Of a stretch of DNA of 64,000 nt, positions 16,070 to 25,432 are shown in pieces (the first letter of the stretch is position 1; each line of letters starts with the position of its first letter). The notes under the pieces were generated by a model. The model was not told the origin of the DNA. It made no database searches and was given only the letters and a program-made list of their open reading frames with translations. The translations under genes and the position numbers were made by a program. Source of the stretch: JAVJSD01 sp040219575 (GTDB taxonomy: Bacteria; Planctomycetota; Planctomycetia; Pirellulales; Pirellulaceae); the NCBI GenBank assembly GCA_040219575.1, contig JAVJSD010000064.1:136725-200724 (forward strand), given 5' to 3'.

Positions 16070-18361
16070 ATGCCCGAAGGCTTTTACCACCGCTTTGGTC
16101 TGCCGCTCATCTTGTGCCTTACGCTGATCGGGCCGATTGCGGGCTACGCCAGCCTGCAAGTCTTGCGCAACAGCTCCAACGACCGCGAGCAGTGGCTGCC
16201 GGAGTCGTTCAAGTCGCGGCAGGACTATCGCACGTTCGTCAAGCGGTTCGGCTCGCAGGAGGCGATCATCGCTTCTTGGGAGGGATGCACCGTCGACGAT
16301 CCACGCCTCGACCTGTTCGCCGAGGGCGTGCAGGCGGCGTCGGCCGAAGGAGAACCGCTGGTCGATTACGTGCTCACCGGCCGCAACCTGCTCCGCCAGA
16401 TGACCTCCGAGCCGCGCGAGATCCCGCGCGAGGCGGCTCTGCTGCGACTCAAGGGGGTCGTTGTCGGGCCCGACCTCGAAACGACCTGCGCCGTGATACG
16501 CCTCACACAGGCCGGCGCCGAGCATCGCGAGCAATTGCTCGAAACCGTCCACAACGTCGCCAGCCAACAGTGCCGTATTCCGCCCGACGAGTTGCATCTG
16601 GGCGGAACGTCGGTCGACATCGCCGCCACGAATCGAGCCAGCGACAAGTTGTTCTACGAGTACTCCGGCATCTCGGCGCTGATTTCGATCGTGATCGCCT
16701 GCGTTTGCCTGCGCAATTGGCGATTGGTGATCGCCCTGTTCGAAACGGCCCTGCTGGCGACCGGACTGGGCATGCTGCTGTTCTGGTTCTCCGGACAGCC
16801 GATCAACATCCTGTTGATGATGTTGCCGGCGCTGTGGTTCACGCTGGCGATCTCCGGTTCGATTCACTTCATCAACTACTATCGCGACGCGGCGACGGAG
16901 TCGCCCAAGCTGGCCGCCGAACGAGCGGTCCGCAAAGGTTGGCTCCCCTGTACGCTGGCCACCGCCACGACGTCGATCGGGCTGGGGTCGCTGATGGTCT
17001 GCGACATTGTTCCCGTGTTCATGTTCGGCCTGTTTTCGGCGTTGGGTCTGCTGGCGGGCTTGGCGTTGATTCTGCTGTTGCTGCCGTCGATCCTGGCGAA
17101 GTGGGTCTCGCCCGAGTCGCTGCGCCTGCCGCCGACGGAGACGGACGACGACAAGACGACGTTGCATTCGCGGAATTGGCGCTTCTGGTCCGCCGCCACC
17201 GACGGCTTGCAGCGCGTGCACGCGCCGGTCTCGCTTGGATTTCTGGCGGCCGTCGCGATTGTCGGCCTGGGGCTGTTGTGGATTTATCCCTCGGCGAAGC
17301 TCAAGGACTACTTTCCCACCGACAGCCGCATCTATCGCGACTACGCCTGGCTGGAAACGCACGTGGCCCCGCTGATGCCGCTGGAAGTGGCGCTCGAAAT
17401 CGACGAAAAGTCGAAGCTCTCGATGCTGCAGCGGATGGAGCTGACCAACACGATCGTGGCCTCCATCGAAGGCATCGACCTGACCGGCGGCGGCCATCCC
17501 TCATGCTACTCCGCCCTGACGCTCGTCCCCGAGATTCCCAAGGGACAGGGGATCCGAAACATCATTCGCCGAAGGACGCTGCTGTCGCAGTTGCAGAAGA
17601 ACCGCGATCAATTCACCGCGGCGCGCTACGTGCTCGATGAACCGGGCAAGGAAGTCTGGCGGATCACGGTTCGCGTCTCGGCGACCAGCGCGCTCGACTA
17701 CGGCAAGTTCGCCGACGAAGTCGAACGCCGCGTCGCGGAGGTGCTGCAACCAAAACAGACGCCCGACGCGCGCGAGGGAGTGTCGTACGAACATGTCTCG
17801 GCGACCGTCACCGGCCCGGTGCGACTGCTGTCGCGCGTGCAGACGGCGCTGCTGGACGTGCTGTATGAGAGCTTCGCGTTGGCCTTCGCCCTGATCGGCG
17901 TGGCGATGATGATCACCCTTCGCAGCATCCCCGGCGGACTGGTGGCCATGGCGCCCAACTTGTTTCCGGTGCTCGTCTGCTTCGGCACGATGGGCTGGCT
18001 CGGCATGTCGCTCGACGTCGGTTCGATCATGACCGCCAGCGTGGCGCTGGGCATCGCCGTCGACGACACGTTTCATTTCCTGGTGTGGTACAGTCGCGGC
18101 CGGCGGAGCGGTCTTTCGCAACGCGACGCCGTGTTTCAATCGTATCGGCACTGCGGCGTGGCGATGACGCAGACGTCGCTGATTTGCGGCTGCGGACTGC
18201 TGGTGTTCCTGCTCAGCGAATTCAGCCCGGCAGCCCGTTTCGGCGGCCTGATGTTCGCCATGCTGATGGCGGCGCTGGCGGGCGACCTGCTATTCTTGCC
18301 GGCGCTCTTGCTCGGCCCCGCCGGACGCTTGTTCGGATCATCGCTCGTCGAGGGGAAATGA
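16070..18361 (+). CDS. MMPL/RND-family membrane exporter
   Basis: 763 residues with the classical two-half RND layout: one N-terminal helix (LPLILCLTLIGPIAGYASL), a periplasmic loop of about 190 residues, five helices (from ISALISIVIACVCL to LALILLLLPSIL), a seventh helix (LGFLAAVAIVGLGLLWI), a second loop and five more helices (from ALAFALIGVAMMITLR to the C-terminus). GIAVDDTFHFLVWYSRGRR is typical of the MMPL/SSD-type core. Likely exports a lipid or hydrophobic compound using the proton gradient; substrate unknown. No membrane-fusion or outer-membrane partner is nearby. The antiporter gene follows after 13 bp, suggesting an operon. Confidence 0.88.
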   Translation: MPEGFYHRFGLPLILCLTLIGPIAGYASLQVLRNSSNDREQWLPESFKSRQDYRTFVKRFGSQEAIIASWEGCTVDDPRLDLFAEGVQAASAEGEPLVDYVLTGRNLLRQMTSEPREIPREAALLRLKGVVVGPDLETTCAVIRLTQAGAEHREQLLETVHNVASQQCRIPPDELHLGGTSVDIAATNRASDKLFYEYSGISALISIVIACVCLRNWRLVIALFETALLATGLGMLLFWFSGQPINILLMMLPALWFTLAISGSIHFINYYRDAATESPKLAAERAVRKGWLPCTLATATTSIGLGSLMVCDIVPVFMFGLFSALGLLAGLALILLLLPSILAKWVSPESLRLPPTETDDDKTTLHSRNWRFWSAATDGLQRVHAPVSLGFLAAVAIVGLGLLWIYPSAKLKDYFPTDSRIYRDYAWLETHVAPLMPLEVALEIDEKSKLSMLQRMELTNTIVASIEGIDLTGGGHPSCYSALTLVPEIPKGQGIRNIIRRRTLLSQLQKNRDQFTAARYVLDEPGKEVWRITVRVSATSALDYGKFADEVERRVAEVLQPKQTPDAREGVSYEHVSATVTGPVRLLSRVQTALLDVLYESFALAFALIGVAMMITLRSIPGGLVAMAPNLFPVLVCFGTMGWLGMSLDVGSIMTASVALGIAVDDTFHFLVWYSRGRRSGLSQRDAVFQSYRHCGVAMTQTSLICGCGLLVFLLSEFSPAARFGGLMFAMLMAALAGDLLFLPALLLGPAGRLFGSSLVEGK

Positions 18362-18374
18362 AACCGGGAACGTT

Positions 18375-19478
18375 ATGGATTTCAACACCACGGTGCTGTT
18401 CATCTGCGGATTCGCGCTGCTGATCGTCGGCGCGGAGATGCTGGTGCGCGGCGCCTCGCGGTTGGCGATCGCGGCGGGCATCTCGCCGCTGGTCGTGGGA
18501 TTGACCGTGGTGGCCTACGGCACCAGCGCTCCCGAAGTGGCGGTCTCCGTGCAGTCGGCCTGGGCCGGCCAGGCCGACATCGCCGTGGGAAACGTGGTGG
18601 GGAGCAACCTGGCCAACATCCTGCTGGTGCTGGGCGTCTCGGCGATGATCACTCCCTTGATCGTCTCCCGGCAATTGGTTCGCTGGAGCGTGCCGGTGAT
18701 GATCGGCGCGGCGGTGTTGATGTACCTGATGGCGCTCGACGGCGGCATCGCCCGGTGGGAAGGCGTGCTGCTGCTGATCGGCGCCGCCGCCTTCACGTGG
18801 CTGACGATCCACGCCAGCCGACGAGAGACGCAGGCCGCCGCCGCCAAAGCCGCGGACGAGGCCGACGACGATAGCGACTCGGTCGACGAACACCGCCTGA
18901 CGCCGCTACGCTTCGCCATCGATGTGGTCTTGATCGTGCTGGGACTCGCGGCGCTGGTGTTGGGCGCCGGTTGGCTGGTCGATGGCGCCGTGACAGTCGC
19001 CAAGGTGCTGGGCGTCAGCGAACTTGTGATCGGGCTGACGGTCGTGGCGGTGGGCACCTCGCTGCCCGAGATCGCCACCTCGATCGTGGCCGCCGCCCGC
19101 GGCCAGCGCGACATCGCCGTCGGCAACGCCGTGGGGAGCAACATCTTCAATGTGCTGCTGGTCATCGGCCTCAGCGCCGCGGTTTCTCCCCAGGGCGTGC
19201 CGGTGTCGCCCGAGGCCCTGCACTTCGATATGCCGATGATGATCGCCGTGTCGATCGTCTGCCTGCCGGTGTTCTTCACGGGCTGGGTGATCGACCGCTT
19301 CGAAGGTTTGGTGTTTCTGGGCTACTACATCGCTTACACGATCTATCTCTACCTGAGGTCGACCGACAGCGCCGCGGCGGAGCCGTTCAACCTGGCGATG
19401 CTGCTGTTCGTGATTCCACTGACGCTCGTCGTGCTCATCACCACCACGATCCGCGCCCTCCGCCGCCCGCGAGAGTAG
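18375..19478 (+). CDS. Calcium/sodium antiporter (CaCA family, YrbG-like)
   Basis: 367-residue inner-membrane cation exchanger. It has two homologous halves, each with the alpha-repeat: VVGLTVVAYGTSAPEVAVS...GNVVGSNLANILLVLGVS in the first and VIGLTVVAVGTSLPEIATS...GNAVGSNIFNVLLVIGLS in the second. The acidic residues in GTSAPE and GTSLPE coordinate the cation. An acidic cytoplasmic linker (KAADEADDDSDSVDEH) joins the halves. GGGAA lies just before ATG 18375. The stop codon TAG overlaps the first bases of a dispersed repeat. Confidence 0.94.
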   Translation: MDFNTTVLFICGFALLIVGAEMLVRGASRLAIAAGISPLVVGLTVVAYGTSAPEVAVSVQSAWAGQADIAVGNVVGSNLANILLVLGVSAMITPLIVSRQLVRWSVPVMIGAAVLMYLMALDGGIARWEGVLLLIGAAAFTWLTIHASRRETQAAAAKAADEADDDSDSVDEHRLTPLRFAIDVVLIVLGLAALVLGAGWLVDGAVTVAKVLGVSELVIGLTVVAVGTSLPEIATSIVAAARGQRDIAVGNAVGSNIFNVLLVIGLSAAVSPQGVPVSPEALHFDMPMMIAVSIVCLPVFFTGWVIDRFEGLVFLGYYIAYTIYLYLRSTDSAAAEPFNLAMLLFVIPLTLVVLITTTIRALRRPRE

Positions 19479-19500
19479 GGCAGGCATCCTGCCTGCCGGA
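19476..19500. repeat. GTAGGGCAGGC palindromic word overlapping a stop codon
   Basis: TAGGGCAGGC and GCCTGCC around ATCCT begin at the TAG stop of the antiporter gene. The same family is at 26867-26970 and 36088-36118. Confidence 0.75.
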
Positions 19501-19649
19501 GCATCTTGGAGCACTCCACGGACGGCGTCTCGCCTCCACGAGCGGTTACAAACCGTTTACGTCGAAGACGGAGTTTTCCGGCTAGAATTCGCTCGGTACG
19601 ACGTCGCACCGTGCGCGTCGCGCAGGCCCCTTCCGCAAGGAGTTCTCCC

Positions 19650-21059
19650 ATGAAGCGCAACTGGATTCTGGCCGGCACGACCCTGGCGGTTTGCTCTCCG
19701 CTGCTAGCGTTGCTGCTGACCGCGAACATGCCCGCCGCCGCACCGACGCAGCAGAACGCGGCGCAGCAACCCAAGTCGCCGCCCGCCTCCGACGGCGCTG
19801 CCGGAGAATCGCCCGCACGCAGTCCCGCCGCGTTCGAGGCACTGCTCGCTCGGCGCGACGCGTTGCTCCAGACGGCGGCCGCCCTCGAGACGCCGGAAGA
19901 CGGCGTGCGGTACAACAAGAAGCTGGCCGAACTCGACGCGCGGATCGACGCGGTCGGCGGGGCTCGCTACTGCAGCGCGTCGCGATTTTATTGGTACACC
20001 GATCTCGGCGAAGCCCAACAGGCGGCCCAGGCCAGCGGCAAGCCGATTCTCAGCCTGCGGATGATGGGCCGGCTGACCGACGAGTACAGTTGCGCCAACA
20101 GCCGCTTCTTCCGCACCACGCTGTATGCGAACGAAGAGATCTCGCAGTACCTCCGCGACCACTTCGTGATGCACTGGAAATCGGTTCGTCCGGTTCCCAA
20201 GGTGACGATCGACTTCGGCGACGGCCGCAAGCTGGAACGCACGCTGACCGGCAACAGCATCCACTACGTGCTCGACGTCGACGGTCAGCCGCTCGACGCC
20301 CTGCCCGGCGTCTACGCGCCGCAGAAATTCCTGGAAGAAGTCAAACGCAGCCACGACCTTTATCAGCAGGTGAAGGCGGCTCGCGAAGGCCAGCGGGCGC
20401 AAACATCCCGCGAGCAACTGCTGTTCCTGTACCACCTGTCGCGCGGGCAGGACACGCTCCGCCAGTGGCAGAAGGACCTCCAGCAAATCGAGGTTTCCGA
20501 AAAGCTGGCGCTCGATGCTCCCAACGGTGCGCCGAACGTCCGCGTTGAACTCAGGCCTGCCGCGGAAAAGGCGACGCTGCTGGCCGCGCCGAAAGGGCGC
20601 GTCGAGATGCCGCTGGTTCGTGAGGTGACAATGCGCAACCCCGGGCAGCTCGAGGAGCAAACCGACGAAGAGATGTGGCGGAAAATCGCCGCCCTGCACG
20701 CCGGCGAGTGGAAGCTCGACGACGCCAGTGTGCGGCTGATTCGCAGTGAGAATCCCACGGCGGCCGAGGCGGCGAAGTTGACCGTCACCAAGTTCCTGGT
20801 CGAAGATCCCATCGTGAAAATGATCCGCAACCTGGAATCGTCGATCGCGCTGGACACGGTCCGCAACGAGTATCAACTCCGCCGGCAGATTCACGAGTGG
20901 TTCACCGAACAGTTGCCGACCGACGTGGAAAAACTCAACGATCGCGTCTACGCGCAACTGTTTCTCACACCCAGCAGCGATCCCTGGATCGGCCTGGTGC
21001 CCGACGCCACCTACACCGGCCTCGACAACGCCGGCGTCGTCCGCCCCGACGCCGAGTAG
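19650..21059 (+). CDS. Exported protein with thioredoxin-like domain lacking CxxC
   Basis: 469 residues from ATG 19650, which is preceded by AAGGAG. Signal peptide: WILAGTTLAVCSPLLALLLTANM. Residues about 110-230 look like a thioredoxin-fold region of the type used by DUF255-like proteins: FYWYTDLGEAQQAAQASGKP, ILSLRMMG, ANEEISQYLRDHFVMHWKS, and HYVLDVDGQPLDALPG. The place of the redox CxxC is taken by RMMGRLTDEYSCAN, so a classical disulfide activity is unlikely. The rest is helical and unassigned. Single gene, function unknown. Confidence 0.75.
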   Translation: MKRNWILAGTTLAVCSPLLALLLTANMPAAAPTQQNAAQQPKSPPASDGAAGESPARSPAAFEALLARRDALLQTAAALETPEDGVRYNKKLAELDARIDAVGGARYCSASRFYWYTDLGEAQQAAQASGKPILSLRMMGRLTDEYSCANSRFFRTTLYANEEISQYLRDHFVMHWKSVRPVPKVTIDFGDGRKLERTLTGNSIHYVLDVDGQPLDALPGVYAPQKFLEEVKRSHDLYQQVKAAREGQRAQTSREQLLFLYHLSRGQDTLRQWQKDLQQIEVSEKLALDAPNGAPNVRVELRPAAEKATLLAAPKGRVEMPLVREVTMRNPGQLEEQTDEEMWRKIAALHAGEWKLDDASVRLIRSENPTAAEAAKLTVTKFLVEDPIVKMIRNLESSIALDTVRNEYQLRRQIHEWFTEQLPTDVEKLNDRVYAQLFLTPSSDPWIGLVPDATYTGLDNAGVVRPDAE

Positions 21060-21060
21060 A

Positions 21061-21214
21061 GTACGACGGGCGTCCACGTACGTCCACGTCCGTCGAACCC
21101 AGCTCACGTCATTGCATGGAAAAACGGGATTGGGCACGAAATCCTTCTCTGTGGTCCCTGTGTCCTCTGTGGTGAAACTATTCGGGCTTTCGACGGACAA
21201 GGATGTCCGTCGTC
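21061..21214. repeat. Two copies of the GACGGAC palindrome family
   Basis: One degenerate copy starts immediately after a stop codon (21061-21098), with GTACGACGGGCGTCCACGT and ACGTCCGTCG. A second (21190-21214) reads TCGACGGACAAGG then ATGTCCGTCG. Both lie in the 209-bp gap before the next gene. Confidence 0.7.
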
Positions 21215-21268
21215 CGGCGAGTTGACTTCGCTTCGTCTCCGCCCCTACGATTCCCCAGGAGACGAATC

Positions 21269-21661
21269 ATGCGCTATCTCGTTCGAGCACGAGTCAAACC
21301 GGGGCAAGAGCAGGCGTTGTCCGACGCCATCGAGCGCGGCACGTTAGGGTCCGGTTCAGTGGCGGAAGGCGAATACCTCCGCAATATGCGCCAAGCCCGG
21401 CAATGCGATGACGGCAGCACGCGGTGGGTGGAAGTCTGCTATTGCCCCACGCCGCTTCAGGAAGAGCGTCCCTACTGGGAGGAGTTCTTCGAACTGGTCA
21501 AAGTGCAGGACGCCCACGCCCGCCAAAACTGCCGCGACGAGAACGGCCAAGAGCCCTGGGCCTGCGGCGACTGCGACTGCACGCAGAAACTCGAAGCGCG
21601 GATGCAAACCTGGGGCGAAGACTTTCTGCCGGCGTTGCGCCGCGCGGCGGATCAGAAGTGA
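21269..21661 (+). CDS. Conserved small Cys-rich protein of unknown function
   Basis: 130 residues, no signal peptide or membrane segment. It starts MRYLVRARVKPGQEQAL, which resembles a ferredoxin-like alpha-beta strand opening, and ends with a Cys cluster, CGDCDCTQKLEARM, plus isolated Cys residues (VCYC, QNC). A metal or redox role is possible but unproven. CAGGAG six bases before ATG 21269 supports this start over an upstream in-frame one at 21203. Single gene. Confidence 0.75.
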   Translation: MRYLVRARVKPGQEQALSDAIERGTLGSGSVAEGEYLRNMRQARQCDDGSTRWVEVCYCPTPLQEERPYWEEFFELVKVQDAHARQNCRDENGQEPWACGDCDCTQKLEARMQTWGEDFLPALRRAADQK

Positions 21662-21886
21662 TGGGCGCCACGGGCTTGTCCGTGCCTCTTTGGCCGTCGG
21701 ACCGTCCCCGGCAACCGGGTCTATGGGCTTCCGCGCGAAAGTCGCGGCGCGGCTAAACGATTAGCTCTCCACAAGCGCCTTCTTGGGCGGATCCAGCGGG
21801 CAGATTGCCGTGACTCCACCACGAAGAGCCACTATACTGTCGCACAGCCCTGCCGCACGATTCGTCCCGCCCCGTGAAAGATTGGC

Positions 21887-23344
21887 ATGCCTTCCCAACA
21901 GCCGCCACACGCCGAGAGCCACGCCTTCACCAGCTTTAACGCCCGAGAGCGCGAAGGGCTCACGCTGCTCGATCGCCGCGGCATGCTCAAGGCGGGCGTG
22001 GCGGGCATCGCCGGATTGACGTTGCCGGCGCTCTTGAAGGCCCGCGCCGAAGCGGCCAGCCGCGGCCAGTCGCGCGGCAGCGGCAAGAGCGTGATCCTGC
22101 TGTGGATGGCGGGCGGGCCAAGCCATATTGATACCTGGGACCCCAAACCCGAGCGGCCTCCGGAGAACCGCGGGCCGTTCGGCGTCATCCAGACGAAACT
22201 TCCCGGCGTGCAGTTCTGCGAGCACCTGCCCAAGCAGGCGGCGATGATGGACCGACTGACCGTCATCCGCAGCGTCGACGCCCGCAAGAGCAGCCATCAG
22301 CCGAACAAGGTCTTTCAGTCCGGCCATCTCGACGCCGCGCCGCGCGTGAACCCCAAAGCGAACACGATTCCCTGCATTGGCTCCATCGTGTCCAAGTTCC
22401 ACGGCGCCAATCACAGCTCGATGCCGCCCTATGCGGCGTTCATGAAGCACGATTCGCACATTGGCTTCTCGGGCTATCTCGGCAAGCGGTACGATCCGTT
22501 CATCGCCAACGAGGCGGCGGACCTGCCTATTTACGACAACGTGGGCGTCGACACCGGCCAGACCACCGGCGCGCGGATGTTCGCCAGTCCCGCCGGCCTC
22601 ACCCCGCTGCGGCTCGACAAACGCAATAACTTGAAGCAGCAGTTCGACCGTCTGCGGGGCGATCTCGATCTGTCGGGCTCGATGCAGGCGCTGGATTCGT
22701 ACGGCCGACAGGCCTTCGACCTGATCACCGGCGACCGCGTGCGGCAGGCGTTCGACCTGAAGAAGGAATCGCCCGAGGTCCGCCAGCGGTACGGCAAGCA
22801 CCTGTGGTGTCAGCAGGCGCTGCTCGCGCGGCGGATGGTCGAGGCGGGCTGCGCGTTCGTGACGCTCGACTTGAGCTACCACTCCGCCTCCGGCACGTGG
22901 GACACGCACGGCGACAACATCCCGCCCTACGGCGGCATCAAGAACGGCCTCGGTCCGCTGCTGCCGCTGTTCGATCACCTGCTGACCACGCTGGTCGGCG
23001 ACCTCCAAGAGCGCGGCCTGTTGGACGATGTGCTGGTGATCGCCATGGGCGAATTCGGCCGCACCCCGCAGATCGGCACGCAGGGGAGCACCGACGGGCG
23101 GAACCACTGGCCGGTGGTGATGTCGATGACGCTGGCCGGCGGTGGACTGCGGCACGGGCAGGTGATCGGCGCCACCGAGCGCGACGGCGGGCAGATCAAG
23201 GAGCGGCCCGTCACCCCCGGCGACCTGGCCGCCACCATCTACCGCTACTTCGGCGTCCCGCTCGACGGCACGTATCTCGATCCCCGCGGCCGCCCCCTCC
23301 ACATCGTTCAAAACGGCGGCCGGCCGATCGACGAGTTGTTTTAG
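21887..23344 (+). CDS. DUF1501 domain-containing exported protein
   Basis: 485 residues. A twin-arginine-like signal (LLDRRGMLKAGVAGIAGLTL) sits at about residues 26-46, downstream of a longer N-terminal tail. The DUF1501 body shows SVILLWMAGGPSHIDTWDPK, SSHQPNKVFQ, and EFGRTPQIGTQG...GRNHWPVVMSM, which resemble the alkaline-phosphatase/sulfatase fold. DUF1501 proteins are hallmarks of planctomycetes, normally paired with a DUF1549/DUF1553 cytochrome; none is adjacent here. Biochemical role unknown. Confidence 0.93.
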   Translation: MPSQQPPHAESHAFTSFNAREREGLTLLDRRGMLKAGVAGIAGLTLPALLKARAEAASRGQSRGSGKSVILLWMAGGPSHIDTWDPKPERPPENRGPFGVIQTKLPGVQFCEHLPKQAAMMDRLTVIRSVDARKSSHQPNKVFQSGHLDAAPRVNPKANTIPCIGSIVSKFHGANHSSMPPYAAFMKHDSHIGFSGYLGKRYDPFIANEAADLPIYDNVGVDTGQTTGARMFASPAGLTPLRLDKRNNLKQQFDRLRGDLDLSGSMQALDSYGRQAFDLITGDRVRQAFDLKKESPEVRQRYGKHLWCQQALLARRMVEAGCAFVTLDLSYHSASGTWDTHGDNIPPYGGIKNGLGPLLPLFDHLLTTLVGDLQERGLLDDVLVIAMGEFGRTPQIGTQGSTDGRNHWPVVMSMTLAGGGLRHGQVIGATERDGGQIKERPVTPGDLAATIYRYFGVPLDGTYLDPRGRPLHIVQNGGRPIDELF

Positions 23345-23361
23345 TGCCCGTCCGTCAAGTG

Positions 23362-23437
23362 GTAGCGTAACTTGCCAGACTTCCGACCTTCGGCCAAAAC
23401 GCCCAGAACTCTGGCGAGCTATGGCAAGTTACGCTAC
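23362..23437. repeat. Inverted repeat GTAGCGTAACTTGCCA
   Basis: 16-bp perfect arms at 23362-23377 and 23422-23437, with a 44-base loop that itself contains AGACTTCCG and CTCTGGCGA. It begins 18 bp after the stop of the DUF1501 gene. Related words (AGACTTCC, CTGGCGA) recur at 62689-62756. This and the next repeat are the recognisable contents of the 454-bp gap 23345-23798. Confidence 0.85.
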
Positions 23438-23635
23438 GGATTTCGCACCGTCCGGTCGTTTCCTTCGGCTTGGCACGCCGGGTAGTTGGCGGCCATGTTA
23501 AGATCGGCTTCGCGCTCGCTTTGCGCAGGTTGAACGCACGTGCGCGACGCTCGTTTGATGGCGAATGGTGAACCGCCGCGATCACTCGCTATTTGAGGCC
23601 TGCATTGTCAATGCCGACGATGTAGCGAGGAATGT

Positions 23636-23741
23636 CGTTTAGCGGCAAGCCGCGCAGGCGACGGCGGTGCGCACGACCCCGAACCAGCTGGAAACGTTGC
23701 TGCAACGATCCGCCGACGCCTCTGCGGCTTGCCGTTAAACG
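23636..23741. repeat. 25-bp inverted repeat ahead of the PilT-like gene
   Basis: Arms CGTTTAGCGGCAAGCCGC... (23636-23660) and ...GCGGCTTGCCGTTAAACG (23717-23741) match at 22 of 25 positions. The right arm ends one base before an ATG (23742) that is in frame with the ATPase gene. Confidence 0.85.
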
Positions 23742-23798
23742 ATGTCTCCGACATTACAGACGTCGGTATTGGAATCACAGTTTCCGGGATCACTGCTT

Positions 23799-25334
23799 AT
23801 GAACGAAATTGTTCTCGGAGTCGGACAAGACAAAGATCTGCTGGAAATCGTGGAGGCGGCGGAGCAGGAGCTGCGCACGCTGCACGGTCCGCCGCGACAG
23901 CTTGTGCTGCGCGGGCGAGAGATCGAAGTGCAGGCCGCCCGACCGCAGCTCGAGGGTCCGTTTGAGCAGTTCGCCGTGCGGACAAAGCTCGACGCAACGA
24001 CGCTGCCGCTGGTCCAGGAGATCGTGGCGGATGCATCCGCCTGTTGTACGCTCGCCGAGAGCGAAGCCGCCAGCTTGATCGAGTGCCGGGCCGGCGACGA
24101 AAGCGAGCAGGATGTATGCGGACAGGTGCTGGGTCGGTTGACGCTGCTCCTGAACTTGCCGGACGTATGGCGGGTGCGGGGAGAGAACTACCGCACCGAC
24201 GCGCTCAGCGCCGAAGCGCTGCTGCGGTACATGGTCGAGAACCGGGCCAGCGACGTGCATCTGTATCCGGGCGCCTGCCCGATCTTCCGCGTCGACGGGG
24301 CCGTCGGCCCGTCCGACGAGTTCGGCGTGTTGTCGGCCGCCCAGATTCTCGACCTGCTGAAGGAGCTTGCCCCCGAGGAAGCCTGGCGGGCGTTCGAACG
24401 CGAGCGGCAATGCGGCTTCCGCTATCATCACCTCGGGCTCGGCTTCGCGCGCGTCTCGGCGTTCATCAAGGCCGGCGTGCCGCACGTCACGCTGCGCCAC
24501 CTGCGCGAGTCGATTCCCACATTCGAAGACCTGAACGTGCCGCGGGAGTTGATGGAACGAATCGCGGCCTTTCCAGTGGGCCTGGTGCTGGTGACCGGCA
24601 TGACCGGCAGCGGCAAGTCGACCACCATCGCCTCGCTGATCGACTGGCTCAACGAGCGCAAGGCCCTCCACATTCTGACCATCGAAGAGCCGGTGGAGTA
24701 CGTGCACCGCAACAAGAAGTCGGTCGTCTCGCAACGGGAGGTGGGCGTCGACGTGCCGGACTTCCAATCGGCCGTCCGCGGCGCACTGCGGCACGATCCG
24801 GACGTGATCTTCATCGGCGAGATGCGCGACGCCGACACCATCCGCTCGGCCATCAACGCCGCCTCCACCGGCCACCTGGTGCTGAGCACCATGCACGCCA
24901 ACACGACCGCCGAGGTGATCAACCGCATCGTCAGCTTCTTCGATCCCGTGGAGCGCGACCTGGTCCGCCTGCAGATTCGCGACTGCCTGCGGTGCATCGT
25001 CTGCCAGCGTTTCGTTCCGACCGTCTCCGGCTCACGGATGGCGGCGCTCGAGTTTCTGTTCAACGACACGGTGCACGTCGCCGAGGCGATTCAAGCCGGC
25101 GACACCGAGACCATCCGCGTGGCGATGCAGCAGACCGTTTCGCTGTCGAGCCTGCTGGAGCAAGCCCTGGTGAAGCTCGTCAAGGACAAGCTCGTCGATT
25201 CCGAGCAGGCGAAAATCTACGCCGCCAACCGCGACGTCTTCGAGCAGTTGCTGTTGGGCACGTACTCGGTCCCCTCGCTCGATTCGATGTCTCCCTTGCG
25301 GAAGACGACGAAGGAGAGTTTCGAGTACCGGTAG
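23799..25334 (+). CDS. PilT-like retraction-type ATPase with N-terminal extension
   Basis: 511 residues from ATG 23799 (530 from ATG 23742). The C-terminal part is a PilT/GspE secretion ATPase: ENRASDVHLYPG starts the N-terminal PAS-like domain (about residue 150), Walker A GMTGSGKST at 267-275, the Asp box HILTIEEPVEYVH, Walker B IFIGEMRDADT, and the His box GHLVLSTMHANTTAEV. GEMRD and the downstream pattern fit PilT more than PilB. The first 145 residues are an extra acidic domain I do not recognise. PilT is usually about 350 residues and clustered with pilus genes; none is near, so it may serve a distant type IV pilus or another machine. The 23742 start would lie right against the inverted repeat, so I prefer 23799. 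Confidence 0.88.
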   Translation: MNEIVLGVGQDKDLLEIVEAAEQELRTLHGPPRQLVLRGREIEVQAARPQLEGPFEQFAVRTKLDATTLPLVQEIVADASACCTLAESEAASLIECRAGDESEQDVCGQVLGRLTLLLNLPDVWRVRGENYRTDALSAEALLRYMVENRASDVHLYPGACPIFRVDGAVGPSDEFGVLSAAQILDLLKELAPEEAWRAFERERQCGFRYHHLGLGFARVSAFIKAGVPHVTLRHLRESIPTFEDLNVPRELMERIAAFPVGLVLVTGMTGSGKSTTIASLIDWLNERKALHILTIEEPVEYVHRNKKSVVSQREVGVDVPDFQSAVRGALRHDPDVIFIGEMRDADTIRSAINAASTGHLVLSTMHANTTAEVINRIVSFFDPVERDLVRLQIRDCLRCIVCQRFVPTVSGSRMAALEFLFNDTVHVAEAIQAGDTETIRVAMQQTVSLSSLLEQALVKLVKDKLVDSEQAKIYAANRDVFEQLLLGTYSVPSLDSMSPLRKTTKESFEYR

Positions 25335-25432
25335 AAAGACGACGATTTGCGATGCGGCGCCCGACGGACCATAATCGGCGTTTCACGCCAACTACCGCGC
25401 GCCCCTGCGAAGCCTGAGGAGTCGCCATCACC

